DNA of 64,000 bases, from NCBI RefSeq assembly GCF_018343525.1, contig NZ_JAGYPH010000002.1:496001-560000 (forward strand), read 5' to 3'. The position numbers and the translations under genes were made by a program. This DNA is from Lederbergia citrea. GTDB lineage: Bacteria; Bacillota; Bacilli; Bacillales; Bacillaceae_C. The notes below the pieces were generated by a model, which saw nothing but the letters and a program-made list of their open reading frames with translations, was not told the origin of the DNA and ran no database searches. Shown here in pieces: positions 49,476 to 58,016 of this stretch. The number at the start of each line of letters is the position of its first letter. Within the stretch, counting starts at the first letter, position 1.

Positions 49476-51054
49476 GTATTAATTTTCCTTTCCTGCATTC
49501 TTCCTGAAAGGCGCGCAGGCGCTTTGTTCTGCCGAGCAATTCAGTTAAATAAAGCTCCCACTGGGGCATTTTCTTTTCTTTCTTATAAAGCTTTTGCAGT
49601 CTTTTTAAATAGCGAACAGCTCTTTTATAAGAATCACGCGTTCGATTATTAATCAGCACTGTTATCGTATCATGGTAAAGCGGCTGCAAAGCACCTGGAT
49701 CCTGTTTTGCCACCATATCTATTGTATGGCGGTCAATATATTCAAGACTATTTTCTGTATATGCTTGAAGCTCGGCCCATTTTCGATAATCCTGCTTCGT
49801 TAGCAAATATTCATTATATTGAAATCGACTATGTGGCAGTAATTTTATATACGCTTTTTCTAGCAGTGCAGGCTCCAGCTTGATTGCCGTCCCACTATCT
49901 AGTACTTGAAATAAAGCCCTTGTAAATTGTGCTTGTTCGTAGTTTCGCGGGAGAGACGAAATAAAAGTCGTAATATGATTGATAAAGACAGGTAGAAAAG
50001 CTGTAAGGCGTGACTTTGTCCGTTCTGCCTGTAATAACTTCATCCACCTTAATGCATAGGGGGCGGTGTCCGCTCCTAATTGATCGATTTTTTTCAATGC
50101 CAGTTCGTCTTCTTCAAGCAAAATCGACAAGTGAATAAAAGCAATATTGATACGGTCATCATGTATGTCGCCCACAATTTCTTGAAGACGACTCCATTCT
50201 TTACGTCTGTCGCTGCTATGTTTAAAAAGTGAAGCCCAAAGCTTCATATATATATCGGTATATTCAGTTGGAAATACCGTTTCATCTTCCAAAAAACTTT
50301 TACTATTTTCACGCAAATAATGAAGATACTCATCAAATGCGAAAGGGGAGGCTGTAGTAGCTAAACTCGCAAGTGCTTCATCTGCTTCTTCTAGCATCTG
50401 TTGAACAAAAGAACTTAAATGAGCTCTCTTTTTCTTTTCTGTCGCAATGGAATTAATCACTTTGACTGATTCACATGCCGCAAACAGTTGATAAAGAGGC
50501 TTCCATTCCCGCTCAACAGGTGCAAAACCGATTAGCCGCCGGTAGCAAGTCCTTGCCCATTCATCAAGCTGAAAAAAATTAGTCGCTGAAACATGATGAT
50601 ACGCATTTTTAATGCGCTCCAACCATTGTTCCGGACCCGTTTCTGAACTCGGAGGCATTTTAGTTAACAAATCGGAACCTCGCTGAAGCGATGAAAGCAA
50701 ATCATTTATTTTCCAATGCTCTTTCCATTCTTGCATCCATAAAAAAATACTTTGCGACCTGGAAAGGACAGTGAAAAATAAAGCTGTCTGGTGTCGGCAC
50801 ATTCCTTCTTCCGGACAGGTACATGTATTGTTTCCCATATGTTCAAAAAACAATTCTACATGAACAGGGGAGACGTCGCGAACTTTCGCTTCAACCTTGC
50901 CATTGGAGAATTTCACTCCGTACACAAGCTGCTGGCGAAAAAGAATCATCCCTTTTTGTACAAGCTTTTGATGCACTTCGCTTCTTGGATCAAGAATGTC
51001 CTGCAGTTCTTCGCTATATGATTGTAGTGAATTCAGCAACTGTTTGTTATACAT
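49462..51054 (-). CDS. ywqB: SWIM zinc-finger protein YwqB
   Basis: A 530-residue protein with a SWIM domain near residues 45-95: the CxC-xn-CxH pattern is in NTCTCPEEGMCRHQTALFF. The remainder is helical and poorly conserved. SWIM proteins bind DNA or protein and are very often encoded beside SNF2 ATPases, as here. The ATG at 51054 (minus strand) has GGAGG upstream and gives MYNKQLLNSLQSYSEE; the open frame extends to 51126 without a ribosome site. The cysteine pattern is intact. Confidence 0.88.
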   Translation of the reverse strand: MYNKQLLNSLQSYSEELQDILDPRSEVHQKLVQKGMILFRQQLVYGVKFSNGKVEAKVRDVSPVHVELFFEHMGNNTCTCPEEGMCRHQTALFFTVLSRSQSIFLWMQEWKEHWKINDLLSSLQRGSDLLTKMPPSSETGPEQWLERIKNAYHHVSATNFFQLDEWARTCYRRLIGFAPVEREWKPLYQLFAACESVKVINSIATEKKKRAHLSSFVQQMLEEADEALASLATTASPFAFDEYLHYLRENSKSFLEDETVFPTEYTDIYMKLWASLFKHSSDRRKEWSRLQEIVGDIHDDRINIAFIHLSILLEEDELALKKIDQLGADTAPYALRWMKLLQAERTKSRLTAFLPVFINHITTFISSLPRNYEQAQFTRALFQVLDSGTAIKLEPALLEKAYIKLLPHSRFQYNEYLLTKQDYRKWAELQAYTENSLEYIDRHTIDMVAKQDPGALQPLYHDTITVLINNRTRDSYKRAVRYLKRLQKLYKKEKKMPQWELYLTELLGRTKRLRAFQEECRKGKLIHDES

Positions 51055-51121
51055 ATTCAATAACCTCCAAATCCTTATTATACCGCGATTTTGTTCGGAT
51101 TGACAGAGGAGGAGAAAATCA

Positions 51122-51157
51122 ATCAAAAAAAACCGCCAACAAAAGTTGACGGTTTTA
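51122..51157 (-). terminator. Terminator of the LysM/NlpC gene
   Basis: On the minus strand AAAACCGTCAAC pairs with GTTGGCGGTTTT (one G-T pair), followed by more T. Plus-strand arms are about 51129-51140 and 51146-51157. Confidence 0.88.
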
Positions 51158-51179
51158 TCATATTAATCATTTCTAACAT

Positions 51180-51230
51180 GTCTAGCTCCAGCGCCTAGCC
51201 CCTCGAAATCAACGCGCTTGCGCTTTTCTT
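51180..51230. repeat. Short form of dispersed repeat A
   Basis: GTCTAGCTCCAGCGCCTAGC and CCCTCGA are followed directly by CGCGCTTGCGCTTTTCTTA: conserved ends, missing centre. It touches the stop codon of the LysM gene. Confidence 0.75.
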
Positions 51231-52290
51231 AATAGAATTTTTTATAGCCGTTGAATTTACTTTTCCAGTAAGAGTTGCTCAAACTAGAAATTTCAACGCC
51301 ATTATCACCCGCATGGATGAATTGACCGTTTCCAAGAAAAATACCCATATGAGAAATGCCTCGTTTATATGTATTTTCAAAGAATACGAGATCACCAGGC
51401 TCCGGTTTATTGACATAATAGGAGCGGTTAAAATATCCATCTGCACTTAATCTACTAATCTGCTTGCCGCTATTATTGAAAACATAGTAGATGAACCCAC
51501 TGCAATCAAAGCCTGAAAGCGATGATCCACCCCAAGCATATTTCGTACCAAGAGCATTTTTAGCGACATCAATAACAGCAGAAGAGGTCACCGTCACTTT
51601 AGGTGTGTCAGGTTTTGCAACAGACACAGGAGCTTCAGGCTTGGGAGCAACAACAGAACTTCCGTTAACTTTTAAAACTTGGCCAACAAGAATCAAATCA
51701 GATTTAAGGTTGTTCCAAGATTTTAGGTTGCTTACTGTTGTCCCATATTTTAGTGCAATTTTGCCAAGCGTATCTCCGGAAACAACTTTATATGTTCCAG
51801 TTGCAGGCTGCTGAGCAGGACTTGGTGCTGGTTTAGGTGATACAGTTTCGGTGCTAGTAGATGAAGATTGTGAAACTTTGAATACTTGACCAGGGTGGAT
51901 GAGGTCACTTTTAAGTCCGTTCCACTGTTTCAACTGGGCAATTGTGACTTTATGCAATGAAGCAATTTTATATAAACTATCTCCAGCTTTAACAACATAC
52001 GTTTTAGCTGCAACTGGTTGACTTTGCTTAGGTTGTGCAGGTTGTTTAGGTGCTGAATTTTGTACTTTCGCAGATTCTATTGGAGTAACGTGCAATACTT
52101 GTCTAGGATAAATTAAATCATTTTTGAGATTGTTCATCTCTTTTAATTGTGCGACAGTAGTATTATAATTCGAGGCAATTTTCCAAAGAGAATCTCCACT
52201 TTTAACTTCATGGGTTGCCGCAGAAGCTTGTCCGGTGAAAGAGGCAGCCAAAAAAACAGCCGTAGCAGTAGTTACAATTTTCTTTCGCAT
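51229..52290 (-). CDS. LysM-NlpC/P60 peptidoglycan DL-endopeptidase (LytE-like)
   Basis: A secreted cell-wall hydrolase that cuts the D-Glu to meso-DAP bond in peptide stems. It has 353 residues: signal peptide 1-24 ending ASA, three LysM wall-binding modules near 27-70, 95-140 and 166-210 (each with SGDSLWKIA- or AGDSLYKIA-like starts and a GQVLKV-like end), Ser/Thr/Pro linkers, and an NlpC/P60 domain at about 235-353. The catalytic Cys is in LSGFDCSGFIYYVF, the His in ISHMGIFLG, and a third polar site in FIHAGDNG. Three LysM plus NlpC is the B. subtilis LytE architecture, a WalR target. Orthology with lytE and not lytF is likely but unproven. Confidence 0.9.
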   Translation of the reverse strand: MRKKIVTTATAVFLAASFTGQASAATHEVKSGDSLWKIASNYNTTVAQLKEMNNLKNDLIYPRQVLHVTPIESAKVQNSAPKQPAQPKQSQPVAAKTYVVKAGDSLYKIASLHKVTIAQLKQWNGLKSDLIHPGQVFKVSQSSSTSTETVSPKPAPSPAQQPATGTYKVVSGDTLGKIALKYGTTVSNLKSWNNLKSDLILVGQVLKVNGSSVVAPKPEAPVSVAKPDTPKVTVTSSAVIDVAKNALGTKYAWGGSSLSGFDCSGFIYYVFNNSGKQISRLSADGYFNRSYYVNKPEPGDLVFFENTYKRGISHMGIFLGNGQFIHAGDNGVEISSLSNSYWKSKFNGYKKFY

Positions 52291-52485
52291 TCTTATTTTT
52301 TCCCCCTATAATTCCCTATCTTTCCACAACTTTACCATAAAATTATGCTTTTTTAGTAAAACTTAACAAATTGTAACATTACTTTAATGTAAAAACCATA
52401 TTTTTACAATTAGATAGGGAAATAGCGGTTTTTCTGCCATAACCTTCTTATATACCCTCTTTTTATTACATTAATGCAAAAATAA

Positions 52486-52530
52486 TGTTACATAAATGTA
52501 AAATCATACCGCATTTTCCTATGTTATGAT
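52486..52530 (+). promoter_or_regulatory. WalR box and -10 of the small NlpC gene
   Basis: TGTTAC-ATAAA-TGTAAA at 52486-52502 matches the WalR direct repeat TGTWAH-N5-TGTWAH at every position. TATGAT at 52525-52530 is a -10 without a good -35, so WalR would touch the -35 region as an activator. Confidence 0.75.
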
Positions 52531-52586
52531 GAATTCAATTAAAAGACTACTAGAGAGAGTCGAAATATCTGGGGGGAATACCAGTA

Positions 52587-53051
52587 GTGTCTATATTAAA
52601 AAAAGGTTTCATTTCTATAATTGCAATCCTCATGCTCGCAGGAGTATTTGTTCAACCAGAAGCTGCCAGCGCAGCACCGAAAGCCAAAGCAAGCAACATC
52701 GTTAAACAAGGAAAGAAATATTTAGGTGTCCGCTACATATATGGAGGATCAAGCCCGAAAGGATTCGATTGCTCCGGATTCACATCCTACACTTTCAAAA
52801 AGCAAGGAGTCAGCATCCCGCGTACTGCTTCAGCCCAATTTAATAAAGGCAAAAAAGTCAGCAAAAAGAACCTTAAAGCAGGAGATCTCGTTTTCTTCAA
52901 AACTAGTTCGGCAAATAAAGTTTCACATGTAGGTATCTACATAGGAAAAAATCAATTTATCCACTCAGCCGGTAGAGGCGTCGCCATCACATCAATCAAC
53001 GACCCATACTACTGGAAATCTCGCTACGTTGGCGCGAGAAGAGTACTATAA
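52587..53051 (+). CDS. Small secreted NlpC/P60 endopeptidase
   Basis: A 154-residue wall hydrolase made of a signal peptide (1-30, ending AASA before APKAKA) and one C40 NlpC/P60 domain. Catalytic Cys is in PKGFDCSGFTSYTF, His in VSHVGIYIG and the third site in FIHSAGRG. It has no LysM or SH3 wall-binding module, so it must bind the wall by charge or act locally. It is very basic. GTG 52587 follows GGGGGGA. An exact WalR box upstream places it in the cell-wall growth regulon. It is divergent from the LysM-NlpC gene. Confidence 0.9.
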   Translation: MSILKKGFISIIAILMLAGVFVQPEAASAAPKAKASNIVKQGKKYLGVRYIYGGSSPKGFDCSGFTSYTFKKQGVSIPRTASAQFNKGKKVSKKNLKAGDLVFFKTSSANKVSHVGIYIGKNQFIHSAGRGVAITSINDPYYWKSRYVGARRVL

Positions 53052-53065
53052 TAGAAGGTAATGGC

Positions 53066-53096
53066 CCGGCATTCATATGGATGCCGGGTGTTTTTG
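53066..53096 (+). terminator. Terminator of the small NlpC gene
   Basis: CCCGGCAT at 53066-53073 pairs perfectly with ATGCCGGG at 53082-53089, followed by TGTTTTT. Confidence 0.92.
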
Positions 53097-53163
53097 CGAT
53101 TAATATGGCGGATAGAGAGTTGTGTTGTCTGTATTCATGGCTTATTTATCCAACTTGCGGTCG

Positions 53164-53655
53164 TATTCAAGCCACTCATCGCAAATGCGCGCCACTCGGG
53201 TACATATTCAAGCCACTCATCGCAAATGCGAGCCACTCACGTGCATATTCAAGCCACTCAGCACAAATGCGAGCCACTCGCGATCGTATTCAAGCCACTC
53301 AGCACAAATGCGCGCCACTCACGGACATATTCGAGCCACTCGGGTACAAATTCAAGCCACTCAGCCAAAATGCGAGCCACTCGCGTACGTATTCAAGCCA
53401 CTCATCGCAAATGCGCGCCACTCGCGGTCGTATTCAAGCCACTCATCGCAAATGCGAGCCACTCGCTGTCGTATTCAAGCCACTCAGCATAAATACGAGC
53501 CACTCACGTGCATATTCAAGCCACTCAGCAAAAATGCGAGCCACTCACGCTCCTATACAAGCCACTCATCGCAAATGCGCGCCACTCACGTGTATATTCA
53601 AGCCACTCAACGAAAATACAACACCACTCGCGGTACTATACAAGCCACTCATCAC
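53164..53655. repeat. Tandem array 1: 24 cores GCCACTC at 20/21-bp pitch
   Basis: The core GCCACTC occurs (one copy with a changed first base) at 53171, 53191, 53212, 53232, 53253, 53273, 53294, 53314, 53335, 53356, 53376, 53397, 53417, 53438, 53458, 53479, 53499, 53520, 53540, 53561, 53581, 53602, 53623 and 53644. Two half-units alternate: one with TATTCAA before the core, one with AAATGCG, giving a 41-bp double unit; the order slips once at 53335-53356. Seven bases after the second type vary freely. All reading frames stay open because of the repeats, but 41 is not a multiple of three and no ribosome site exists, so it is not coding. It fills the 53097-53757 gap. Confidence 0.9.
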
Positions 53656-53760
53656 ACCCCATTACCACCACTTTGAAAATTCCTGTTTGTCATCAGATAA
53701 AATGAGTTTTATAATAAGAAAAAGGGTAAAGTTGTTTGATGGGGCCCTATAAGAGAGGTG

Positions 53761-54918
53761 ATGTATTTGCAAACGCAAGTGATCATCAATGCCGCTATTT
53801 ATCCTGGCGGTTCCGAGGAGCCAATTCAAAATGGTTTTATTCGGTTTGCTAGGCAAATAGTTGAATTAGGCAAGATGGAGCTTTACGAAGAGCAAGCGGG
53901 AGAAAAAGTGACCGATGCTGCTGGAAGGATCGTCATTCCAGGGATGATTGACGTCCATATTCACGGAGGGTACGGCACGGATGTGATGGATGCTGACCCG
54001 CAAAAGCTGCTGTTTCTCAGTGAGGAATTGCTCAAAAAGGGGGTAACTTCTTTTTTTGCAACGACCATTACCCAGGATTATGGGAATATCACTGAAGCAT
54101 TACGAGCAGTAAAAACGGCAAAAGAATTAGGCGCTTCAATCGAAGGTGTTCATTTGGAGGGGCCTTTCATTTCTGAGAAACGCGCAGGCGCCCAACCTCT
54201 TGAATACATAATCGATCCTGATGTCGACTTGTTTTTACAATGGTATGAAGCATCAGGCGAGCTCATAAAACTTGTCACGTATGCACCCGAAAGACCCGGG
54301 GCGAAAGAGTTTGAACAAGTCATGATTGAACGCGGAATCGTCCCATCCGTTGGACATTCGGATGCTGTCAGGGAGGAGTTGCTTAACAGTGCAGCTTCAC
54401 ACGCGACACATTTATTCAATGGAATGCGCGGGCTGCATCACCGTGAAGCAGGTGTGGCAGGGCATGCGTTATTGACGGATGGATTGTATGTGGAAATCAT
54501 TGCTGATGGAATCCACGTCACTCCAGATATGGTCGATATGGCATATCGCTTAAAAGGCGCGACTGGAATTACGCTTATTTCAGATGCGATGATGGCAAAA
54601 GGGATGGATGATGGCGAGTATGAACTCGGTGGCCAAAAGGTTTATGTTGAAAACGGACAGGCCCGCCTTGAAAATGGTTCTTTAGCAGGAAGTGTCCTTG
54701 GAATGGATGAAGCATTTCGGAATATAATTAAATTCACAGGATGCTCTATTTCAGAAGCGGTTCAAATGACTTCCAGCAATCAAGCTGCCGAATTCGCTCT
54801 TTTACAAAAAGGGTTCTTGGAACAAGGAAAAGACGCAGATCTAATCATCATGAACGAACAACTAGAAGTAGAAAAAACATACCGGCTGGGAGTCGACTTT
54901 TTAAAGGAGGAGAAATAA
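53761..54918 (+). CDS. nagA: N-acetylglucosamine-6-phosphate deacetylase
   Basis: NagA removes acetate from GlcNAc-6-phosphate so the sugar can enter glycolysis or be recycled into the wall. It has about 386 residues and the amidohydrolase barrel. Metal and substrate motifs: DVHIHGGYGTDVMDA near residue 65, GVHLEGPFISEKRAGA, VGHSDAVREE, SHATHLFNGMRGLHHRE and the catalytic Asp in LISDAMMAKG. ATG 53761 lies only two bases from GAGAGG; TTG 53767 is at a better distance and could be the true start. nagB follows three bases after the stop. No nagR regulator gene follows, unlike B. subtilis. Confidence 0.95.
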   Translation: MYLQTQVIINAAIYPGGSEEPIQNGFIRFARQIVELGKMELYEEQAGEKVTDAAGRIVIPGMIDVHIHGGYGTDVMDADPQKLLFLSEELLKKGVTSFFATTITQDYGNITEALRAVKTAKELGASIEGVHLEGPFISEKRAGAQPLEYIIDPDVDLFLQWYEASGELIKLVTYAPERPGAKEFEQVMIERGIVPSVGHSDAVREELLNSAASHATHLFNGMRGLHHREAGVAGHALLTDGLYVEIIADGIHVTPDMVDMAYRLKGATGITLISDAMMAKGMDDGEYELGGQKVYVENGQARLENGSLAGSVLGMDEAFRNIIKFTGCSISEAVQMTSSNQAAEFALLQKGFLEQGKDADLIIMNEQLEVEKTYRLGVDFLKEEK

Positions 54919-54921
54919 ATC

Positions 54922-55629
54922 ATGAATGTCATCGTAGTTAAAAACGATCAAGAAGCAGCAGAAAAAGCATTTGAAATTTTGAAATCAGGACTCGAACAAG
55001 GGGAAATTAACACACTTGGACTTGCGACTGGTGGTACACCATTAAAGCTTTACGCTGAAATGCGCAATGCAAATTTAGACGTTTCAAACGTGACAACAGT
55101 GAATCTTGATGAATATGTTGGATTGTCAGCTGATAATGAACAAAGTTATAATTACTATATGAACCAAGAACTTTTCAATAGCGTAAAATTTAAAGAAACG
55201 AACTTGCCAAATGGTGTAGCGCAAGATTTAGAAGCTGAATGTGAGCGATATGAAAAAATCCTTGAAGAAAATCCTGTGGACCTGCAAGTGTTGGGACTCG
55301 GAACAAATGCACATATTGGTTTCAATGAACCTGGAACACCGTTTGACTCGAAAACTCATGTTGTTAAATTAACAGAATCAACCATTGAAGCGAATAAGCG
55401 CTACTTCGAAAAAGAAGAAGATGTACCAACACACGCAATCTCAATGGGAATCGCCTCAATCATGGAAGCGAAACAAATTGTCTTACTTGCATTCGGTGAA
55501 GCGAAAGCAGAAGCGGTAAAACAAATGATCGAAGGCCCTGTTACTGAGGAATGCCCGGCATCAGCGCTGCAAAACCATCCAAACGTAACAATCATCGTCG
55601 ATGAGGCAGCAGCAAGCCAGTTAAAATAA
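54922..55629 (+). CDS. nagB: Glucosamine-6-phosphate deaminase
   Basis: NagB converts glucosamine-6-phosphate to fructose-6-phosphate and ammonia. It has 235 residues. Motifs: [14 protein letters not shown] (phosphate), [17 protein letters not shown] with the catalytic Asp, [16 protein letters not shown] with the His-containing loop, and [15 protein letters not shown] at the end. The ribosome site AAGGAGGAG lies in the nagA end, and the genes form a nagA-nagB operon. It lacks the extended allosteric parts of the E. coli enzyme, as other Bacillus enzymes do. Confidence 0.95.
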   Translation: MNVIVVKNDQEAAEKAFEILKSGLEQGEINTLGLATGGTPLKLYAEMRNANLDVSNVTTVNLDEYVGLSADNEQSYNYYMNQELFNSVKFKETNLPNGVAQDLEAECERYEKILEENPVDLQVLGLGTNAHIGFNEPGTPFDSKTHVVKLTESTIEANKRYFEKEEDVPTHAISMGIASIMEAKQIVLLAFGEAKAEAVKQMIEGPVTEECPASALQNHPNVTIIVDEAAASQLK

Positions 55630-55671
55630 CTATAAGTGCACTTTAAAATTCTAAGTGGGAGATGATCGAAA

Positions 55672-55770
55672 GTGAATAAATATACGAAATATGGACTTAT
55701 TTTTTTAGTCGCTCACACAATCTTTCTCACCGATTTGACGCTAGAATGTATTTACTTTATTAAATTTTAA
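55672..55770 (+). CDS. Possible 32-residue small membrane protein
   Basis: GTG 55672 opens a 32-codon frame ending TAA just before a strong terminator. The peptide starts with Lys and Tyr and has one hydrophobic stretch (GLIFLVAHTIFLTDLTL), as small bacterial membrane proteins do. GTGGGAG lies about ten bases upstream. No relative is recognised. Its place between nagB and the terminator suggests it ends that operon. Confidence 0.4.
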   Translation: MNKYTKYGLIFLVAHTIFLTDLTLECIYFIKF

Positions 55771-55777
55771 GGTGCCT

Positions 55778-55817
55778 AAAAGAGTGTAAAATCGCATGCG
55801 GTTTTACACTCTTTTTA
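55778..55817 (+). terminator. Terminator of the nagAB operon
   Basis: A perfect 14-bp stem, AAAAGAGTGTAAAA at 55778-55791 with TTTTACACTCTTTT at 55802-55815, then TATTT. Confidence 0.93.
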
Positions 55818-55824
55818 TTTAATG

Positions 55825-55998
55825 GCGAACGCGAATAAACTCCCTTCGAACGCGAATAAACTCCATGTGAACACGAATAACCTCCATGCGAACACGAATA
55901 ACCTCCGTGCGAACGCGAGTAAACCCCATGTGAACGCGAATAACCTCCCTTCGATCGCGAATAAACCTCACACAAACACGAATAAACTCCCACCCCAC
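55825..55998. repeat. Tandem array 2: 8 cores CGAATAA at exactly 21-bp pitch
   Basis: CGAATAA (one copy CGAGTAA) begins at 55832, 55853, 55874, 55895, 55916, 55937, 55958 and 55979. Each unit continues with an A/C-rich stretch (ACTCC or CCTCC) and ends in GAAC or a near form. It starts seven bases after the terminator stem. The minus strand can be read as a heptad-like peptide repeat because 21 is divisible by three, but there is no start signal for it. Confidence 0.9.
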
Positions 55999-56068
55999 CT
56001 CCATATGTTTAATGATTCTCACTTAAAGGTATAGGAGAAGTGAAATCATGATAAGGAGGGACTATTTT

Positions 56069-57769
56069 ATGACATTTGATTCTTGGGCCCCGATATACAT
56101 ATCGAAACTGCCAAACTTGCTGTGGGCCCTCATTGTACTTTTAATTGGCTGGATCATTGCCAAAGCCGTTGGAAAAGCAGTAGAAAAAATATTGAGGAAA
56201 ACAAGCTGGGATGAAAAACTGTTTGGTGGTGGCCGGCAACCAGCGGATGCAGGGACACCGGGAACGGATAAACCAACAGGCAAACGTCCAGATACGAATG
56301 AACTGATCGGAAAAATTGTCTATTATATCCTACTCGTATTTGTATTCATTTTATTTTTCCACCTCTTGAACCTCGGTTCAGTTGCATCTCCATTTTTAGG
56401 CATGTTTGGAACGATGCTTGGTTTCATTCCTGCCATTTTAAAAGCTGCACTCATCTTGCTATTTGCTTTTATTATCGCCAGCCTATTGAGAATGCTTGTT
56501 GTAAAAGGCGGACAAAAAGCAAACGTTTCAGGTTTAATGCAAAAAATGAATGTGTCCGACTCTGATAATGACAGTCGAAAATTCCTTCAAACGGCTGGCA
56601 ACATTGTTTTTTACCTGGTGATGCTTCTCTTTATCCCTGGAGTTCTCGCAGCACTTAATATTCATGGTGTTTCCGGTGCATTTGGCGGCATGCTGGAAAA
56701 TATGCTCGCATTTATTCCAAAGCTACTCGCAGCCGCGCTTATATTATTAATCGGTTGGATTGTCGCAAAAATTATTCGTGAACTTGTGACAGGCTTACTG
56801 AAAACAGTGGGCACGGAAAAATTTGCCTATCGACTCGGTTTACAAAAAGTACTGGGTGATACCTCATTATCATCGATAATTGGAACAATCGTATTCGTTT
56901 TAATTATGATTCCAATCGTTATTTCTGCATTGGACAAACTTGAAATCCGCGCAATTACAGATCCAGCGGTCCAAATGCTGAACTATGTCATGACGATGAT
57001 TCCGAATATTATCATCGCCATCCTCCTCATTGCAGCGAGCATTTGGCTAGGTAAATGGGTGCGCCAAATTATCGCAGGACTTTTACAGCGTGTAGGATTC
57101 GATTCTTTGACCCGTAATATGGCGATAGGCGGCTGGAAACCAGGCACTGGCGGTATGCTCATGTCCGAACTTGTCGGCTATATCGCCCAAGTACTTGTCG
57201 TCTTTTTATTGACGATCCAAGCACTGAATCTTGTAAAACTAGGCTTTCTCGTAACGATGCTCACAGCCATTACAGCTTATTTGCCACATGTGTTGGCAGC
57301 TGTTATCATCTTGGCACTTAGCTTGATTGTCGCAAATATCGTTGAAAAAGTGCTATCCAATATTTTAACGGGGCCAAGCTTTAAAATTATTACATCCGTT
57401 GCCAAATATGCGATCATCGTACTGGCCGTATTCATGGCATTGGATCAGCTTGGTGTAGCAGCAAGCATTGTCAACTCAGCGTTTATTCTAATCCTTGGGG
57501 GACTTGCCTTGGCATTTGGCCTGTCATTCGGTCTCGGAGGAAAAGAGTTTGCGAAAAATTACTTGGCAAAACTCGATAAAACGATTGAAGAGACAGAAGT
57601 AGATATGTCAAAAAAACCAAATTCATCGGGCAATCAAGGGATTGACCCAAATGCAAACAACTTGAACCAGTATCCGGGAGAGGGTACAAAAATTGACCCG
57701 CCACCACAAGCGCCAGAAGGCAATCTGTGGGATAAAGGCAATCCGAGTCAAAATGGCCCTGATATGTAA
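56069..57769 (+). CDS. Multi-repeat TM-helix protein (mechanosensitive-channel-like)
   Basis: A 566-residue membrane protein built from about five copies of a conserved TM_helix repeat (PF05552 type), each with an amphipathic lead such as MLGFIPAILKAALILL, MLAFIPKLLAAALILLIGWI, MTMIPNIIIAILLIAASIW or LTAYLPHVLAAVIILALSLI. The last 60 residues are polar, rich in Asn, Pro and Gly. Proteins of this kind (for example CmpX) are linked to mechanosensitive channels, but a MscS beta domain is absent, so channel function is inference. The frame opens at ATG 56048, yet AAGGAGGG at 56053-56060 lies inside it, so ATG 56069 is the start. Tandem arrays lie on both sides. Confidence 0.85.
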   Translation: MTFDSWAPIYISKLPNLLWALIVLLIGWIIAKAVGKAVEKILRKTSWDEKLFGGGRQPADAGTPGTDKPTGKRPDTNELIGKIVYYILLVFVFILFFHLLNLGSVASPFLGMFGTMLGFIPAILKAALILLFAFIIASLLRMLVVKGGQKANVSGLMQKMNVSDSDNDSRKFLQTAGNIVFYLVMLLFIPGVLAALNIHGVSGAFGGMLENMLAFIPKLLAAALILLIGWIVAKIIRELVTGLLKTVGTEKFAYRLGLQKVLGDTSLSSIIGTIVFVLIMIPIVISALDKLEIRAITDPAVQMLNYVMTMIPNIIIAILLIAASIWLGKWVRQIIAGLLQRVGFDSLTRNMAIGGWKPGTGGMLMSELVGYIAQVLVVFLLTIQALNLVKLGFLVTMLTAITAYLPHVLAAVIILALSLIVANIVEKVLSNILTGPSFKIITSVAKYAIIVLAVFMALDQLGVAASIVNSAFILILGGLALAFGLSFGLGGKEFAKNYLAKLDKTIEETEVDMSKKPNSSGNQGIDPNANNLNQYPGEGTKIDPPPQAPEGNLWDKGNPSQNGPDM

Positions 57770-57782
57770 AAATAAAATCGAG

Positions 57783-57820
57783 AAACCTCCCTTTGCACAT
57801 CGTGTAGAGAGAGGTTTTTT
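57783..57820 (+). terminator. Terminator of the TM-helix gene
   Basis: AAACCTC at 57783-57789 pairs with GAGGTTT at 57811-57817, extended by T. Confidence 0.8.
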
Positions 57821-57865
57821 GATGGAGGGGGCCGATTTGCCCGAAACCTCAGGTCTGATTATCGT

Positions 57866-57973
57866 AATCCCGCCGAATTTGCCATTAATCCCGCCAAAGT
57901 TCGCAATAATCCCGCCGAATTCATAATTAATCCCGCCAAACTCACATATAATCCCGCCAAACCCCGAAAACAA
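57866..57973. repeat. Tandem array 3: 5 cores CCCGCC at exactly 21-bp pitch
   Basis: CCCGCC begins at 57869, 57890, 57911, 57932 and 57953. Each copy is preceded by AAT or TAAT and followed by GAA or AAA, then about eight variable bases. It stands between the terminator at 57783 and the convergent HlyD-like gene ending at 58017. Confidence 0.9.
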
Positions 57974-58016
57974 CCGAAAAAAAGACAAGCCCCCGCGGAC
58001 CTGCCCCCAAAAAAAC

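Noticed and set aside
53164..53655. Array 1 as a CRISPR array
   Set aside because: Cores are 7 bp and intervals 13-14 bp, with two alternating unit types and mostly constant spacers; no cas genes are nearby.
53061..53752. Long overlapping open frames in all three plus-strand phases across array 1
   Set aside because: They arise because the repeat units lack stop codons. No ribosome site precedes them, the predicted peptides are the same repeat in shifted phase, and the 41-bp unit is not a multiple of three.
55819..56022. Minus-strand frame with a seven-residue peptide repeat
   Set aside because: It is produced by the 21-bp array; there is no ribosome site, and the opposite phases are open as well.
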